Below, one piece after another: positions 19,231 through 30,559 of a stretch of 64,000 nucleotides of DNA. The notes below the pieces were generated by a model. It had not been told where the DNA came from. It made no database searches and was given only the letters and a program-made list of their open reading frames with translations. The translations under genes and the position numbers were made by a program. Position 1 is the stretch's first letter, and each line of letters begins with the position of its first letter. Source of the stretch: an uncultured Clostridia bacterium (GTDB lineage: Bacteria; Bacillota; Clostridia; Oscillospirales; Ruminococcaceae); contig CAMVDP010000008.1 in NCBI GenBank assembly GCA_947166275.1, positions 1-64,000 on the forward strand, given 5' to 3'.

Positions 19231-21198
19231 ATGGAAAAAAAGAATGAACACAGACAGTCTCCGCAGGGCGTGAACCGCCGCCCCGCGGGAAAATACGTCA
19301 TGCCGGGAAAAAACAGCAAACAGCCGCAGTCCGGCAAACAGCCGCAGTCCGGCAAACAGCCCGGCAAGTCCCAGCAGCACAGACAGCCCGCCCAGGCAAG
19401 GCGCGGTAACAATCGTCCCGCACAGCACCGCCGCCCGCAGCAGGCAAATGACCGCAGCGCAGAGGTACTGCGCACCGACAAGCATACCGAAACGGGCTTC
19501 GTACCGTCAGCTTCGTCGCGCCCCGCAGGCGGAAGACGTTCTGCGACGCTGCGCATAATACCGCTCGGCGGACTTAACGAGATCGGCAAGAACCTGTACC
19601 TTTACGAGTGCTCGAATGATATGTTCATCGTGGATTGCGGACTCGCGTTCCCGGACGATGACATGCTCGGCATAGATCTCGTGATACCGGATTTCACCTA
19701 TATAATCAAAAATCGCGAAAAGCTGCGCGGAGTGGTGCTTACCCACGGACATGAAGATCACATAGGAAGTCTCGCTTATCTGCTCAAGCATGTCAATGTG
19801 CCTGTTTACGGCACTCCGCTCACTCTCGGACTTGTCAAGGGCAAGCTTGAAGAGCACGGCATACTGTCGCAGTGTACTCTCAATGTCGTGAAACCACGCC
19901 AGACCGTGAAGCTCGGCTGTATGGCAGTGGAGTTCATACGCGTGAACCATTCGATACCCGATTCCTGCGGCTTCGCGATATATACCCCCGCAGGCATCGT
20001 GATACACACCGGAGATTTCAAGGTCGACTATACCCCGATAGAGGGTGGTATCATAGACCTGGCGAGGTTCGGCGAGCTCGGTAACCGTGGAGTTCTCGCG
20101 CTGCTCTCCGAGAGCACCAATGCGGAGCGCCCGGGATTTACGAGCTCCGAGCGCCGCGTAGGCTCCACGTTCCGCAACTTCTTCTCGCAGGCTGAAGGCA
20201 AGCGTATCATAGTCGCGACCTTCTCCAGCAATATACACCGCATACAGCAGATAATCGACAATGCCGAGATGACCGGGCGCAAGGTCGCGGTTTCAGGGCG
20301 CAGCATGATAAACGTGCTCAATACGGCTATCGAGCTGAATTATATACGTCTCCCGAAGGGGATGCTCGTCGACATCGAAAAGATAAACAAGATACCTCCG
20401 GAGGAGCTCGTCATCATCACCACGGGAAGCCAGGGCGAGCCTATGTCCGCGCTTTCCCGCATGGCTAACAACGAGCACAGACAGGTGACTATAACCCCGC
20501 AGGATCTTATCATTATCTCCGCTAACCCGATACCCGGCAATGAGAAGCTGGTAGGCCGCGTGGTGAACGAGCTGATGAAGGCGGGAGCGAACGTCATCTA
20601 TGAAGCGATGTACGATGTTCACGTTTCGGGCCACGCGTGTCAGGAGGAGCTCAAGATGATGCTCTCGCTCACGCGCCCGAAGTATTTCATACCGATACAC
20701 GGCGAGTTCAAGCACATGTTCAAGCATGCGGAGCTTGCAAAGCAGCTTCATATCCCGGAGGAGAACATCTTTATCGCGGGAAACGGCACTGTCATTGAGA
20801 CTGATGGTGTGGACATGAAGATCACGGGTCAGGTGCCTGCCGGGCGCGTGCTGATAGACGGACTCGGAGTCGGAGATGTAGGCTCGGTGGTACTGCGTGA
20901 CCGCAAGCATCTGGCGCAGGACGGACTTATCATTATCGTTGCGGCAGTCGAGAAGGCTACCGGAAAGATAGTTTCAGGCCCCGATATCGTATCACGCGGC
21001 TTCGTGTATGTCCGCGAGTCGGAGGAGCTTATGGACGAGGCACGCGAGCGTGCGAGAGCTGTGATGCAGCGCACCATAGTTCCGAATATCCGTGAATGGT
21101 CGGGTGTGAAGTCCGATGTAAAGGACGCTTTGAGCGGCTTCATTTTCTCGAAGACGGGCAGGAGCCCGATGATACTTCCGATAATCATGGAAGTCTGA
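19231..21198 (+). CDS. rnjA: ribonuclease J with basic/Q-P-rich N-terminal extension
   Basis: IIPLGGLNEIGKN, LTHGHEDHIG, IHTGDFKVD, HVSGHA, PIHGEFKHM motifs. Confidence 0.95.
   Translation: MEKKNEHRQSPQGVNRRPAGKYVMPGKNSKQPQSGKQPQSGKQPGKSQQHRQPAQARRGNNRPAQHRRPQQANDRSAEVLRTDKHTETGFVPSASSRPAGGRRSATLRIIPLGGLNEIGKNLYLYECSNDMFIVDCGLAFPDDDMLGIDLVIPDFTYIIKNREKLRGVVLTHGHEDHIGSLAYLLKHVNVPVYGTPLTLGLVKGKLEEHGILSQCTLNVVKPRQTVKLGCMAVEFIRVNHSIPDSCGFAIYTPAGIVIHTGDFKVDYTPIEGGIIDLARFGELGNRGVLALLSESTNAERPGFTSSERRVGSTFRNFFSQAEGKRIIVATFSSNIHRIQQIIDNAEMTGRKVAVSGRSMINVLNTAIELNYIRLPKGMLVDIEKINKIPPEELVIITTGSQGEPMSALSRMANNEHRQVTITPQDLIIISANPIPGNEKLVGRVVNELMKAGANVIYEAMYDVHVSGHACQEELKMMLSLTRPKYFIPIHGEFKHMFKHAELAKQLHIPEENIFIAGNGTVIETDGVDMKITGQVPAGRVLIDGLGVGDVGSVVLRDRKHLAQDGLIIIVAAVEKATGKIVSGPDIVSRGFVYVRESEELMDEARERARAVMQRTIVPNIREWSGVKSDVKDALSGFIFSKTGRSPMILPIIMEV
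19321..19356 (+). repeat. 18-bp tandem repeat cagccgcagtccggcaaa x2 (plus partial third copy)
   Basis: Encodes QPQSGK QPQSGK QPGK in RNase J N-terminus. Confidence 0.85.
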
Positions 21199-21234
21199 AA
21201 TAACACGCAGAAAGCCGAAAGGGAGGTGTTGTGA

Positions 21235-23214
21235 TTGAAAAATAATTTCCGTGACGCGGGACTTGTGGTATCAATAATCGCGCTGCTTATATCCGCAGCG
21301 GTCATGCTTATTTTCACTTACAACTCTTCGCTGCAGGCGTTCTGTGTATTTGCGCCGATTTTGTGCATAACCGGCGGTTTCACGATAGCGAAGCTCGTGT
21401 CTGTAACACGCAAGAACTTTCAGTATTTCGCACGTATCGACAATGAGATCGACCGCATGGAGCGTGTGTCCATGAACTATATGCCTATCGGCATTGCCAT
21501 AGTCGACAGCGGCAGCAGGCTCGTGTGGTTCAACAAAGACTTTTCGGAGCGTTTTTCGGATGAGGCTGTATACGGCAATTCGATAGAAATAATAACCAAA
21601 CTTCCGCTCGAAAAGCTTCTCGGTAAAGAGGGCTACTACGAGATAAAGTACAAGAGCAACTATTACAAGGTGTACGCCGACTCGCCGGAGGAAAAGGACG
21701 CGAAGGATGTGTTCATCATCTACTTCCTCGATATCACGCGGGTGAGAGTGCTTGAGACCGAGCAGAGAATGTCGCGCCCGGTAGTCATGATATTTGTCAT
21801 CGACAGCTATGAGGAGCTTTTCGGCGGCAGTTCGGAAAGTGAGACCGCGCGTGTCACCGTCCGCATAGACAAGATACTCGAAGACTTCATCAGCAGCACA
21901 AACGGTATACTGCGAAAGTATAACCGCGAGCGCTTCTGGGCAGTCGTTGAGGAGCGTTATGTGCGCGCCATGATAGACGACAAGATGAAGATACTCGATC
22001 AGGTGCGCGAGATACAGGTCAATGACCGATTCAGCGTCACTCTGTCGATAGGTGTCGGACGCACGGCAAAGACTATTGCCGAGAGTGAGGAATTCGCGCG
22101 CCAGGCGCTTGATATGGCGCTCGGACGCGGCGGCGATCAGGCTGCTATCAAGAATGAGAACGGCTTTGAGTTCTACGGCGGTATTTCCAAGGGAGTCGAG
22201 CGTCACACCAAAGTCAAGACCCGAATCATAGCAAACTCGCTGATCGAGGCTATCGAACAGGCGGACGACGTTTACATAATGGGTCACCGCAGCAGTGACT
22301 TCGACGCTGTGGGAGCCGCAGTCGGGCTCGCAGGCGCTATCAGACGTTTCGGAAAGAACTCCTACGCAGTGATAGATAAGCAGACCACGCTTTCGATGCA
22401 GCTCTACAACTACATCTATGAGAAAGAAAAGGCATATCTGTTCATCAATGCGTCGGAAGCCAAGGAGAACTTTGGCGAGAATTCGCTGCTTATCGTTGTT
22501 GATACGCACAATCCCGCGATCGTCGATGTTCCGGAGCTGCTTGAACGCGCCTCAAAGGTCGTGGTGATCGATCATCACAGGAAGATGATAAACTACATCG
22601 ACAAGGCTTCGATATTTCACCATGAGCCTTACGCTTCCAGTGCGAGCGAAATGGTGACGGAGCTTTTACAGTACTTCGGTGACGCGGGAAAGATATCCTC
22701 TGTACAGGCGGAAGCGCTGCTGGCGGGTATTACGCTGGATACGAAGAACTTCACTCTGCGAACGGGCGTGCGTACATTTGAGGCAGCGGCGTTCCTGCGT
22801 AAGCTGGGAGCTGACACAGTGAACGTGAAAATGCTGTTCGCCAACTCGGTCGACTGTTACAAACAGAAATCCGAGCTCGTTTCGTCAGCGGTCATATACC
22901 GTAACTGCGCTATCGCGGTGGCGAACAAGACGGGACAGGATATACGCATAGCCGCGCCGCAGGCAGCGGACGAGCTACTCGGCGTGTCGGACGTTAAGGC
23001 ATCGTTTGTTATCGCGAAGATGTCCGGCGATGAGATAGCGCTAAACTGTCGCTCACTTGGCGGTCTCAACGTGCAGCTGATAGCCGAGGCGCTCGGCGGC
23101 GGCGGTCATCAGACCATGGCAGGTGCGCAGTTCCGTGACACTACCACGGAAGATGTGCTCACAAGGCTGAAAGACGCGATCGACAAGTATTACAACAGTC
23201 TGAACAATACATGA
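21235..23214 (+). CDS. gdpP: cyclic-di-AMP phosphodiesterase GdpP (PAS/degenerate GGDEF/DHH-DHHA1)
   Basis: [35 protein letters not shown]-terminal TMs; TTG start with gggaggtg RBS. Confidence 0.95.
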   Translation: MKNNFRDAGLVVSIIALLISAAVMLIFTYNSSLQAFCVFAPILCITGGFTIAKLVSVTRKNFQYFARIDNEIDRMERVSMNYMPIGIAIVDSGSRLVWFNKDFSERFSDEAVYGNSIEIITKLPLEKLLGKEGYYEIKYKSNYYKVYADSPEEKDAKDVFIIYFLDITRVRVLETEQRMSRPVVMIFVIDSYEELFGGSSESETARVTVRIDKILEDFISSTNGILRKYNRERFWAVVEERYVRAMIDDKMKILDQVREIQVNDRFSVTLSIGVGRTAKTIAESEEFARQALDMALGRGGDQAAIKNENGFEFYGGISKGVERHTKVKTRIIANSLIEAIEQADDVYIMGHRSSDFDAVGAAVGLAGAIRRFGKNSYAVIDKQTTLSMQLYNYIYEKEKAYLFINASEAKENFGENSLLIVVDTHNPAIVDVPELLERASKVVVIDHHRKMINYIDKASIFHHEPYASSASEMVTELLQYFGDAGKISSVQAEALLAGITLDTKNFTLRTGVRTFEAAAFLRKLGADTVNVKMLFANSVDCYKQKSELVSSAVIYRNCAIAVANKTGQDIRIAAPQAADELLGVSDVKASFVIAKMSGDEIALNCRSLGGLNVQLIAEALGGGGHQTMAGAQFRDTTTEDVLTRLKDAIDKYYNSLNNT

Positions 23215-23236
23215 CATACAACAGGAGGCAGCAGAA

Positions 23237-23686
23237 ATGAAAGTTATACTCTTACAGGACGTTAACGGCACAGGAAAAAAAGGCGAGATCAAGGAAGTAA
23301 AGGACGGTTATGCCCGCAATTTCCTTATCAAGCAGAAGCTTGCCGTTGAGGCGAACAATGCCAATATGAACATTCTTGAGGGTCAGCAGGCTCATGCACA
23401 GCATAAGATAGACACCGAGATAGAGAACGCGAAAAAGACCGCGTCGCTCATCGAAGGAAAAACCTTCAAGACAGCAGTCAAGGCCGGCTCAAACGGCAGA
23501 CTTTTTGGTTCGGTGACTGCGAAGGATATCGTGAAGCTCATCAAGGAAGCTCATGGCATCGACGTTGACAAGAAGAGGATCGTTCTTAAGGACGACATAA
23601 AGACCTTTGGTACTTTCGAAGCGGAAGCAAGGCTTTACAACGGCGTTTCCGCAAAGTTCAAGGTACAGGTGACGGAGCTCAGCTGA
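23237..23686 (+). CDS. rplI: 50S ribosomal protein L9
   Basis: [31 protein letters not shown]. Confidence 0.98.
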   Translation: MKVILLQDVNGTGKKGEIKEVKDGYARNFLIKQKLAVEANNANMNILEGQQAHAQHKIDTEIENAKKTASLIEGKTFKTAVKAGSNGRLFGSVTAKDIVKLIKEAHGIDVDKKRIVLKDDIKTFGTFEAEARLYNGVSAKFKVQVTELS

Positions 23687-23687
23687 T

Positions 23688-25055
23688 ATGGCAAGGAGAA
23701 CAAGGGGTCTGCCCGATTTCGAGATAAACGACTCAAGACTCCCGTCGAATCTTGACGCAGAGCAGATAGTACTCGGTTCGGTGATTATGGAGCCGGAGCT
23801 TCTTGAAAAGATCACCGACAAGGTGACCGCAGGGCATTTCAGCGTAAAAATGCACCGTGGTATCTACACGGTAATGCAGAAGCTCTTTGTGAGCGCACAG
23901 CCGATCAATATCGTAACACTTGAGGATAACTGCGTCCGCGATGGCGTGTTTGACACGCAGGAGGAAGCGAGAACATATCTGTACAAGCTCGCCGAGAAGT
24001 CGGTGGAGCTTTCTTCCATTGAGAGTTATGCGAAAAGTCTCGACGAGAAGTACATGATGCGTCAGCTTATGATCGCGTCGGGTGAGATATACACCAAGGT
24101 AGCCGATGACATAGACTCGCCGGACTCGGTCCTGGACTATGCGGAGAGCCGTATCTACAGCCTTAGGAATGAGAAGTCGATAAAGGGTCTGATGCGCATC
24201 GGAGATACGGTATACGACAAGCTCAAGGAGTTCGCGTTTATTACCGAGCATCCCGAGGAAGCCAAAAAAAAGGGCCTGCGTTCGGGTTTCCCTTCAGTGG
24301 ACAGCTACATCAACGGACTCAATCCGTCAAACCTTGTGCTTATTGCGGCGCGACCAGGTATGGGAAAGACCTCGTTCGCTATGAATATCGCGGTGAACGC
24401 GGCGCGTATAAACAGGGGAAAGAAGGTCGCTGTATTCAGCCTTGAGATGTCACGCGAGGAGCTTGTCGAGCGAATGATTGCTTCTGAAAGCCGTATCCCC
24501 TCGAAGGCTCTCCGTACCGGAAAAATAGATGCGAACCAGTGGCGCGGGCTTACCGATGCTGCCGAGATGCTCAATACGATAGAGCTGTATGTGGACGATA
24601 CGCCCAACATTTCCATAGGAGAGATGAAGGCGAAGCTCCGCAGGCTTGACGGGCTGGGACTTGTCGTTATAGACTACCTGCAGCTCATGTCTACGCAAAA
24701 CCATGGCGGCAATCGTGTGAACGAGATCTCGGAGATAACCCGTAACCTCAAAATACTCGCGAAGGAGCTCAATGTGCCGGTGATCACGCTGTCACAGCTC
24801 TCACGAGGTCCCGAACAGCGTGAGAACAAGCGCCCGACGCTGCCTGACCTGCGTGACTCGGGCTCTATCGAGCAGGACGCGGATATCGTGCTGTTCCTGT
24901 ACAGAGACTCTTATTACAAGGAGATCGAGACCGATCTTGACAGCTGTGAGTGCATCATAGCTAAAAACAGACACGGTGACCGCGGCACGGTGAACATACG
25001 CTGGGATAACAAGTTCACGCGGTTCAGCGATATAGAGACAAAGTATGAAAACTAA
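23688..25055 (+). CDS. dnaB: replicative DNA helicase DnaB
   Basis: AARPGMGKTSFAMNIA, VVIDYLQLM, LRDSGSIEQDADIV. Confidence 0.98.
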   Translation: MARRTRGLPDFEINDSRLPSNLDAEQIVLGSVIMEPELLEKITDKVTAGHFSVKMHRGIYTVMQKLFVSAQPINIVTLEDNCVRDGVFDTQEEARTYLYKLAEKSVELSSIESYAKSLDEKYMMRQLMIASGEIYTKVADDIDSPDSVLDYAESRIYSLRNEKSIKGLMRIGDTVYDKLKEFAFITEHPEEAKKKGLRSGFPSVDSYINGLNPSNLVLIAARPGMGKTSFAMNIAVNAARINRGKKVAVFSLEMSREELVERMIASESRIPSKALRTGKIDANQWRGLTDAAEMLNTIELYVDDTPNISIGEMKAKLRRLDGLGLVVIDYLQLMSTQNHGGNRVNEISEITRNLKILAKELNVPVITLSQLSRGPEQRENKRPTLPDLRDSGSIEQDADIVLFLYRDSYYKEIETDLDSCECIIAKNRHGDRGTVNIRWDNKFTRFSDIETKYEN

Positions 25056-26007
25056 AGTGCTTACCGCCATTGAGCGGTATGATATGCTCCATGAGGGAGA
25101 CAACGTAGCAGTGGGACTCAGCGGCGGCGCTGACAGCTGTGCGCTTGTCATGGCGCTGCTGGAGAACAGGGAGACGCTTGGTATTACAGTGCGCGCCTGC
25201 CATATCAACCATAATCTTCGCGGAGCGGAGAGCGACGGAGACGAGCAGTTCGTGCGCGGGCTGTGTGAAAGGCTCGGCGTGCCGCTGGAGGTATTTTCGG
25301 TGGATGTGCGCGGTGCTGCGCAGAAGCATGAAAGCCTTGAGGAGATCGCGCGTAAACTGCGATATGACAGGTTCGGCGAGCTTGCCGCACGCGGGTATAA
25401 GATAGCCACAGCACATACTGCGAATGATAACGCAGAGACCGTGCTGATGAATATGATACGCGGCACCGGCACCAAGGGGCTCGCCGGCATACCTCCGGTA
25501 AGAGAAGCGTTTATCCGTCCGCTGATATTCTGTACGCGTACAGATACGGAAACGTACTGCCGCGAGCACGGGATAGAGTTCGTCACCGACAGCTCCAACC
25601 TGTCCGATGACTATACCCGCAACAGGGTGCGCCATAACGTGATACCGATGCTTGAGAGCTTCAACCCGTCGTTCATAGCTGCCGTGACCCGCATGACCGG
25701 TGCGGTGAACGATGATACGGACTTCATTGAGAGCTATGCGCGCAAGTGCGCGGAGGAATGCGCATACAAACACGGTCACGATTCCCGGAAGCTGAAGGAG
25801 CTCCACCCGGCAGTGCGGTTCAGGATCATCTCATGGGTGCTTAAGGACGCGGGAGTTGAGCCGACAAAGCTTCGCGCTGACCAGTGCACGGAGATAATAA
25901 TGCGCGGCATTGGCAAGGTGAACCTGTGCAAGGATACTTTCGCGTATGTGCGCAAAAAGGTGTTTTATATAGGCACCGAGGTGCAGAACTATCGTCCGCG
26001 CAGCTGA
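25045..26007 (+). CDS. tilS: tRNA(Ile)-lysidine synthetase, short form
   Basis: AVGLSGGADSCAL PP-loop, HINHNLRG, ATAHTANDNAET, RNRVRHNVIP. Confidence 0.93.
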   Translation: MKTKVLTAIERYDMLHEGDNVAVGLSGGADSCALVMALLENRETLGITVRACHINHNLRGAESDGDEQFVRGLCERLGVPLEVFSVDVRGAAQKHESLEEIARKLRYDRFGELAARGYKIATAHTANDNAETVLMNMIRGTGTKGLAGIPPVREAFIRPLIFCTRTDTETYCREHGIEFVTDSSNLSDDYTRNRVRHNVIPMLESFNPSFIAAVTRMTGAVNDDTDFIESYARKCAEECAYKHGHDSRKLKELHPAVRFRIISWVLKDAGVEPTKLRADQCTEIIMRGIGKVNLCKDTFAYVRKKVFYIGTEVQNYRPRS

Positions 26008-26147
26008 AAACGGCATTTTTTACCTATATTTAATATATTTTTCAGATTTTCAACATTTTATATGTTGATTTTTTTACGGTTTTGTGATATACTTATTAAA
26101 CGGCGGTTTCAGGGACCGTGCAAAAGCAGACAGTATGGGAGAAAACA

Positions 26148-26690
26148 ATGCATAGTGACGTTGAAAGTATACTGTTCACTGAAGAGCAGATAGCAGAAGC
26201 GATAAAAACGATCGGAAAGCGCATAACTGACGACCATACAGGCAAAAGTCCGGTGATCATCGGCATACTCAAAGGCTCGTTCGTATTCATGTCCGATCTT
26301 GTGAGAAGCATAGAGCTTGACTGTGAGCTTGATTTCATGGTCGCAAAGTCATACGGCAACGCTGCGGTATCTTCGGGAACAGTGAACGTGCTTAAAGATA
26401 TCGATACCGATATCGCAGGCAAAGATGTGATAATCGTTGAGGATATACTTGATACCGCACGTACGCTCGCTGCGGTGAAGGAGATACTGTCAGCGAGAAA
26501 ACCCGCGTCGATACAGATATGCACGCTTCTCGACAAGGTGACGACGAAGAAGGTCAGCGTTGTTCGTGCTGACTACAAATGCTTTGACGTCGGTGACGAG
26601 TTCGTGGTCGGCTATGGACTCGATTATGCCGAGCGCTATCGCAATCTGCGCTACATAGGTATTCTTAAGAGAGAGATCTACGAGCACTGA
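26148..26690 (+). CDS. hpt: hypoxanthine phosphoribosyltransferase
   Basis: VIIVEDILDTARTL PRPP motif, VGYGLDYAERYRNL. Confidence 0.96.
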   Translation: MHSDVESILFTEEQIAEAIKTIGKRITDDHTGKSPVIIGILKGSFVFMSDLVRSIELDCELDFMVAKSYGNAAVSSGTVNVLKDIDTDIAGKDVIIVEDILDTARTLAAVKEILSARKPASIQICTLLDKVTTKKVSVVRADYKCFDVGDEFVVGYGLDYAERYRNLRYIGILKREIYEH

Positions 26691-26745
26691 AATAATGGAA
26701 AGAACATATTTCGAAATGGCATGACCATTCGGAAAGGCGGTTTAA

Positions 26746-28725
26746 ATGCAGTCTAACAAGTTTAAGGGCATTATAATCTATATCGTGATCATCGCACTGC
26801 TGATCTTCGGTCTCATTGCGATACTGAACACGCTAACACCTGCGGCGAGAAGCGGAGATAAGATCGTCAAGTTCGACGGTAATTACTCGGCGCTGCTGGA
26901 TAAGTTCGATTCTCTTGATGTGATGAGCTTTGATCTCGACCTCGGTAGCGGTATGCTGTTATTCAGATTAAAGGATACTGACGAACATGTCAGGTATTCG
27001 TATTCGGTACCGAATGTGAGCCTTTTCCTGAATGATGTACAGGGTTACCGCGCACTTTACAACGCGGCAAATCCGAATAACAAGCTTGACTTCAATTACG
27101 AGCCGATAAACGACAACACATTCCTCATGAGCTTTGTGCCGTATCTGATACTGATAGGCCTTATGATAGTTTTCACGTTCGTTATTATGCGCCAGACCAC
27201 GGGAGGCGGCAAGATGAGCCAGTTTTCCCGCGCAAATACACGCAACCAGCCAGCGAACGGCAAAAAGGTTATGTTCGCAGATGTTGCTGGAGCCGACGAG
27301 GAAAAGCAGGAGCTTGAAGAGATCGTCGATTTCATGAAGAACCCGAAGAAGTATCAGGAGCTCGGTGCGAGGATCCCGAAGGGCGTGCTGCTCGTAGGCC
27401 CTCCCGGAACCGGTAAGACACTGCTCGCGAAGGCTGTCGCAGGTGAGGCGGGAGTACCGTTCTTCTCGATAAGCGGTTCGGATTTCGTTGAGATGTTCGT
27501 CGGTGTCGGCGCGTCGCGTGTGCGTGACCTGTTCGACCAGGCAAAGAAGCATACTCCGTCCGTAGTGTTCATCGATGAGATCGATGCTGTCGGCAGACAG
27601 AGAGGTGCCGGTCTCGGCGGCGGTCATGATGAGCGTGAGCAGACACTGAACCAGCTGCTCGTTGAGATGGACGGCTTTACCGAAAACCAGAACATCATCG
27701 TAATGGCGGCGACCAACCGCCGTGATATACTTGATCCGGCACTGCTCCGTCCGGGACGCTTTGACAGGCAGATAGTGGTTAGCTACCCCGATATCAAAGG
27801 CCGTGAGGAGATACTGAAAGTTCACACCAAGAACAAGAAGCTGTCGCCCGATATCAACCTCGCGACTATCGCGAAGTCCACTGCGGGCTTTACAGGCGCT
27901 GACCTTGAGAACCTTGTGAACGAAGCGGCACTGCTCGCTGCACGTAAGGACAGAAAAGCTATTGTCCAGGAGGATGTCGAGGAGGCTGCAATCAAGGTAG
28001 TGACAGGTCCTGAGAAGAAATCGAGAGTCGTTACCGAGAGCGAGAAGCGTCTCACCGCTTATCACGAGGCAGGCCATGCAGTCTGCACATACTACTGCCC
28101 GACTCAGGACAAGGTGCACCACATAACCATAATCCCGAGAGGCACGGCAGGCGGCTTCACAATGTCGCTGCCGGAGCATGACCGCAACTACCGCAGCAAG
28201 ACAGAGATGGAAGAACAGCTCGTTGTACTTCTCGGCGGGCGTGTTGCGGAAAAGGTCGTGCTTGATGACATATCGACCGGAGCATCGAACGATATCGAAC
28301 GTGCCACGAACGTCGCAAGAAGCATGGTGACGAGATACGGCTTCAGCGAGAAGCTCGGACCTATCGTGTATGGCACCAATGACGCTGAAGTATTCCTCGG
28401 CCGTGATTACTCGCACGGCAGGAACTACTCTGAGAATATTGCGGCAGAGATCGATGCGGAGATCCGCGAGCTCGTTGAGACTGCCTTCGAGAGCGCGCGT
28501 AACATTCTCGAAACACATCGTGACGGGCTTGAGCGCGTGGCACAGTATCTTATCGAAAACGAGAAGATGGACGGCGATAAGTTCGAGGAGCTCATGGGCG
28601 GTAAAGCCGTGTCCGCCGGTACGGACAGTGTATCCGTTGACAGCGGCGCTTCCGCCGGTACAGACGTTACGCCTTCGGTCGACGATCTGTACGCAAGAGG
28701 CAAAGCTGAAGACAGCAACGACTGA
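26746..28725 (+). CDS. ftsH: ATP-dependent zinc metalloprotease FtsH
   Basis: [26 protein letters not shown] region, HEAGHAV. Confidence 0.98.
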   Translation: MQSNKFKGIIIYIVIIALLIFGLIAILNTLTPAARSGDKIVKFDGNYSALLDKFDSLDVMSFDLDLGSGMLLFRLKDTDEHVRYSYSVPNVSLFLNDVQGYRALYNAANPNNKLDFNYEPINDNTFLMSFVPYLILIGLMIVFTFVIMRQTTGGGKMSQFSRANTRNQPANGKKVMFADVAGADEEKQELEEIVDFMKNPKKYQELGARIPKGVLLVGPPGTGKTLLAKAVAGEAGVPFFSISGSDFVEMFVGVGASRVRDLFDQAKKHTPSVVFIDEIDAVGRQRGAGLGGGHDEREQTLNQLLVEMDGFTENQNIIVMAATNRRDILDPALLRPGRFDRQIVVSYPDIKGREEILKVHTKNKKLSPDINLATIAKSTAGFTGADLENLVNEAALLAARKDRKAIVQEDVEEAAIKVVTGPEKKSRVVTESEKRLTAYHEAGHAVCTYYCPTQDKVHHITIIPRGTAGGFTMSLPEHDRNYRSKTEMEEQLVVLLGGRVAEKVVLDDISTGASNDIERATNVARSMVTRYGFSEKLGPIVYGTNDAEVFLGRDYSHGRNYSENIAAEIDAEIRELVETAFESARNILETHRDGLERVAQYLIENEKMDGDKFEELMGGKAVSAGTDSVSVDSGASAGTDVTPSVDDLYARGKAEDSND

Positions 28726-28741
28726 CATAGATAATAAATAC

Positions 28742-28782
28742 TGCCGTTTCGCACTGTTCAGTGCGGAACGGCAGTTTTGTTT
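28742..28782. terminator. bidirectional terminator
   Basis: actgccgtttcgcact-gttc-agtgcggaacggcagttttg between convergent genes. Confidence 0.8.
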
Positions 28783-30230
28783 CATCTGTCCTTTGACGGT
28801 TCGACAGCCTCATAGCGTATGCGTATCGAGGGAAGCTTCGTAATCGTAGTATAGCTGTTGGTCCTCCAGTCATCACCGTCAGCGGGAGTATTCTCTCCCG
28901 AGGCTGGCGGCGCGAATATCTTCAGCGTCATACCTTTGGCATCGGAGAGCGGGGAATCGAAGAACGCGCTCATCAGGTCTATAGTCTTGACTTTAGGTGA
29001 CTTGTAGAACCAGCGTCCGTTGAGCTCCAGCATCAGATTGAGCTCTTCCTCGAACGTCACCTCGCAGAATACCGGGTCTTTCTCGAAGTTGAGCGGTATC
29101 GCTATGCCTTCCGCGTCCTCTGAACCGCCCCAACGCAGCTTTATCGGCAGTACTGCAGTTCCGTTCACTGTCATCTCCGGCATGAAGAAGCTGTCGTGGA
29201 TTATCTCGCGGTAGGTGCGCATCAGCGGCTGCTCGATGCCGACATCGGGATTGTTGGGGTCTTCGATCTCGAGTCCGAGTCTTCCGCGGTCACGGAACTG
29301 ATACATCGTGAAACCGTTCAGCCAGTGGTCAGGGTCGTTTTTCAGCATGTCGCAGAAAAGCTTCATCATCTGTGCCTGTTCGTATGCGCCTGTAACATCG
29401 CCGTCAGCGTTCATCTCGCTCAAAACCATGGGCTTATCCTTGCCGCCGCACAGCTCCTTGAAGCGTGCCCGGCTCGATTTTGCCATGTCGTAGACTTCCT
29501 TGACTGCCGAGCGTCCGTGGCTGTTGCCGCCGCGCTCCGCCACATCGTACGGCCAGCCCCAGTGCAGCGCCATGTACTTGTCGATCGACCATGTGTCGGT
29601 GGCGCGCACTGCGTCTGCGAATTCGGCTTCCTTTTCTATCCGGGTGTCACCGGGCTTTTCGATGCCGCCTGCGCAGAGGATAGTGCTTACATTCGGAGCG
29701 TGCTCTTTCAGGATATTATGGAATTTCACATAGAAATCGGCGATCTGCTGGTAGCTTGCACGCTTGGTGAATGAGAACCAGTTGCCGGTAGCCTCGTGAT
29801 TGATGCGTATCATCATACGTCCGAAGGTCGAGAGATCCTTTGCTATCGCGACAAGGTGCTCGTCGGGGACATTCGGGTCGATGGTGAGCGTGAGTATAAC
29901 GTCTTGTCCGTGGGCGCGTATCTCGCGCATATACCTGAACGGCTCATCGGACAGGTCTCCGTTGATACCGCCTTTATAGGTGAAGTAATCGTCGTAAGGG
30001 TAGTCCCACGCAAAGGATACCTGCTTGTCCTTGCATGCTTCGCTTATACGCTGCGGCCACTCCTTGTCGAGCGGGTAGTAGCAGTACATCAGGCTTATGG
30101 CTCTGTGCGGCCGTCCGAGGCGGTTCAGTATGTAGTCCTGGCTCACGTACTCGCCGCGTTCGCTGCCGTCGCCGAGGTCTACAGCGCAATTTGCGGCTCC
30201 CATGTGTATTTTGTAGATGTTATTGTCCAT
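28782..30230 (-). CDS. putative glycoside hydrolase, TIM-barrel (GH26/mannanase-like)
   Basis: GRMMIRINHEATGNWFSFT, PMVLSEMNADGD (candidate acid/base and nucleophile contexts); family uncertain. Confidence 0.55.
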   Translation of the reverse strand: MDNNIYKIHMGAANCAVDLGDGSERGEYVSQDYILNRLGRPHRAISLMYCYYPLDKEWPQRISEACKDKQVSFAWDYPYDDYFTYKGGINGDLSDEPFRYMREIRAHGQDVILTLTIDPNVPDEHLVAIAKDLSTFGRMMIRINHEATGNWFSFTKRASYQQIADFYVKFHNILKEHAPNVSTILCAGGIEKPGDTRIEKEAEFADAVRATDTWSIDKYMALHWGWPYDVAERGGNSHGRSAVKEVYDMAKSSRARFKELCGGKDKPMVLSEMNADGDVTGAYEQAQMMKLFCDMLKNDPDHWLNGFTMYQFRDRGRLGLEIEDPNNPDVGIEQPLMRTYREIIHDSFFMPEMTVNGTAVLPIKLRWGGSEDAEGIAIPLNFEKDPVFCEVTFEEELNLMLELNGRWFYKSPKVKTIDLMSAFFDSPLSDAKGMTLKIFAPPASGENTPADGDDWRTNSYTTITKLPSIRIRYEAVEPSKDR

Positions 30231-30336
30231 GATGGGTACCCTCCTGTTGTGGAAACGTTTACTTGTATGTTATTATACCATATCCATGAGGATTTTGCAA
30301 TAGCTTTATGAAGTTTTTTTGCGATGCTGTTACGAA

Positions 30337-30492
30337 TTACAGTTCTCCGGGGCTTGACCATAGGTCGGTGGGTTTTATCACTATCGCTTCGGGAGCCCTC
30401 GGATCCTCGTCCGTTTCTGTGACCGCGCAAGCGGTAAATGACAGCATCACGCACGCTGCGAGCGTTATTATCAGTAAGATGAGTTTTTTCAT
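30337..30492 (-). CDS. 51-aa putative small lipoprotein
   Basis: Minus-strand ATG with AAAGGAG RBS; MKKLILLIITLAACVMLSFTACAVTETDEDPRAPEAIVIKPTDLWSSPGEL*; LSFTAC lipobox. Below the ORF-track length cut-off. Confidence 0.6.
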   Translation of the reverse strand: MKKLILLIITLAACVMLSFTACAVTETDEDPRAPEAIVIKPTDLWSSPGEL

Positions 30493-30559
30493 TCGGTGGT
30501 CTCCTTTCGAGCATAAAAACAGCGCTTACCATGAGGTAGGCGCTGAAACAATGTTTGAT

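Noticed and set aside
21271-22509. 412-aa minus-strand ORF antisense to gdpP
   Set aside because: Antisense codon-bias artefact; no domain support.
28425-28700. Ser/Thr-rich minus ORF near the ftsH 3' end as a separate gene
   Set aside because: Overlaps ftsH C-terminal coding sequence; no RBS or domain.
26968-28785. 605-aa minus-strand ORF antisense to ftsH
   Set aside because: Fully overlaps the well-supported ftsH; Cys/His/Arg-rich sequence typical of antisense frames; no domain seen.
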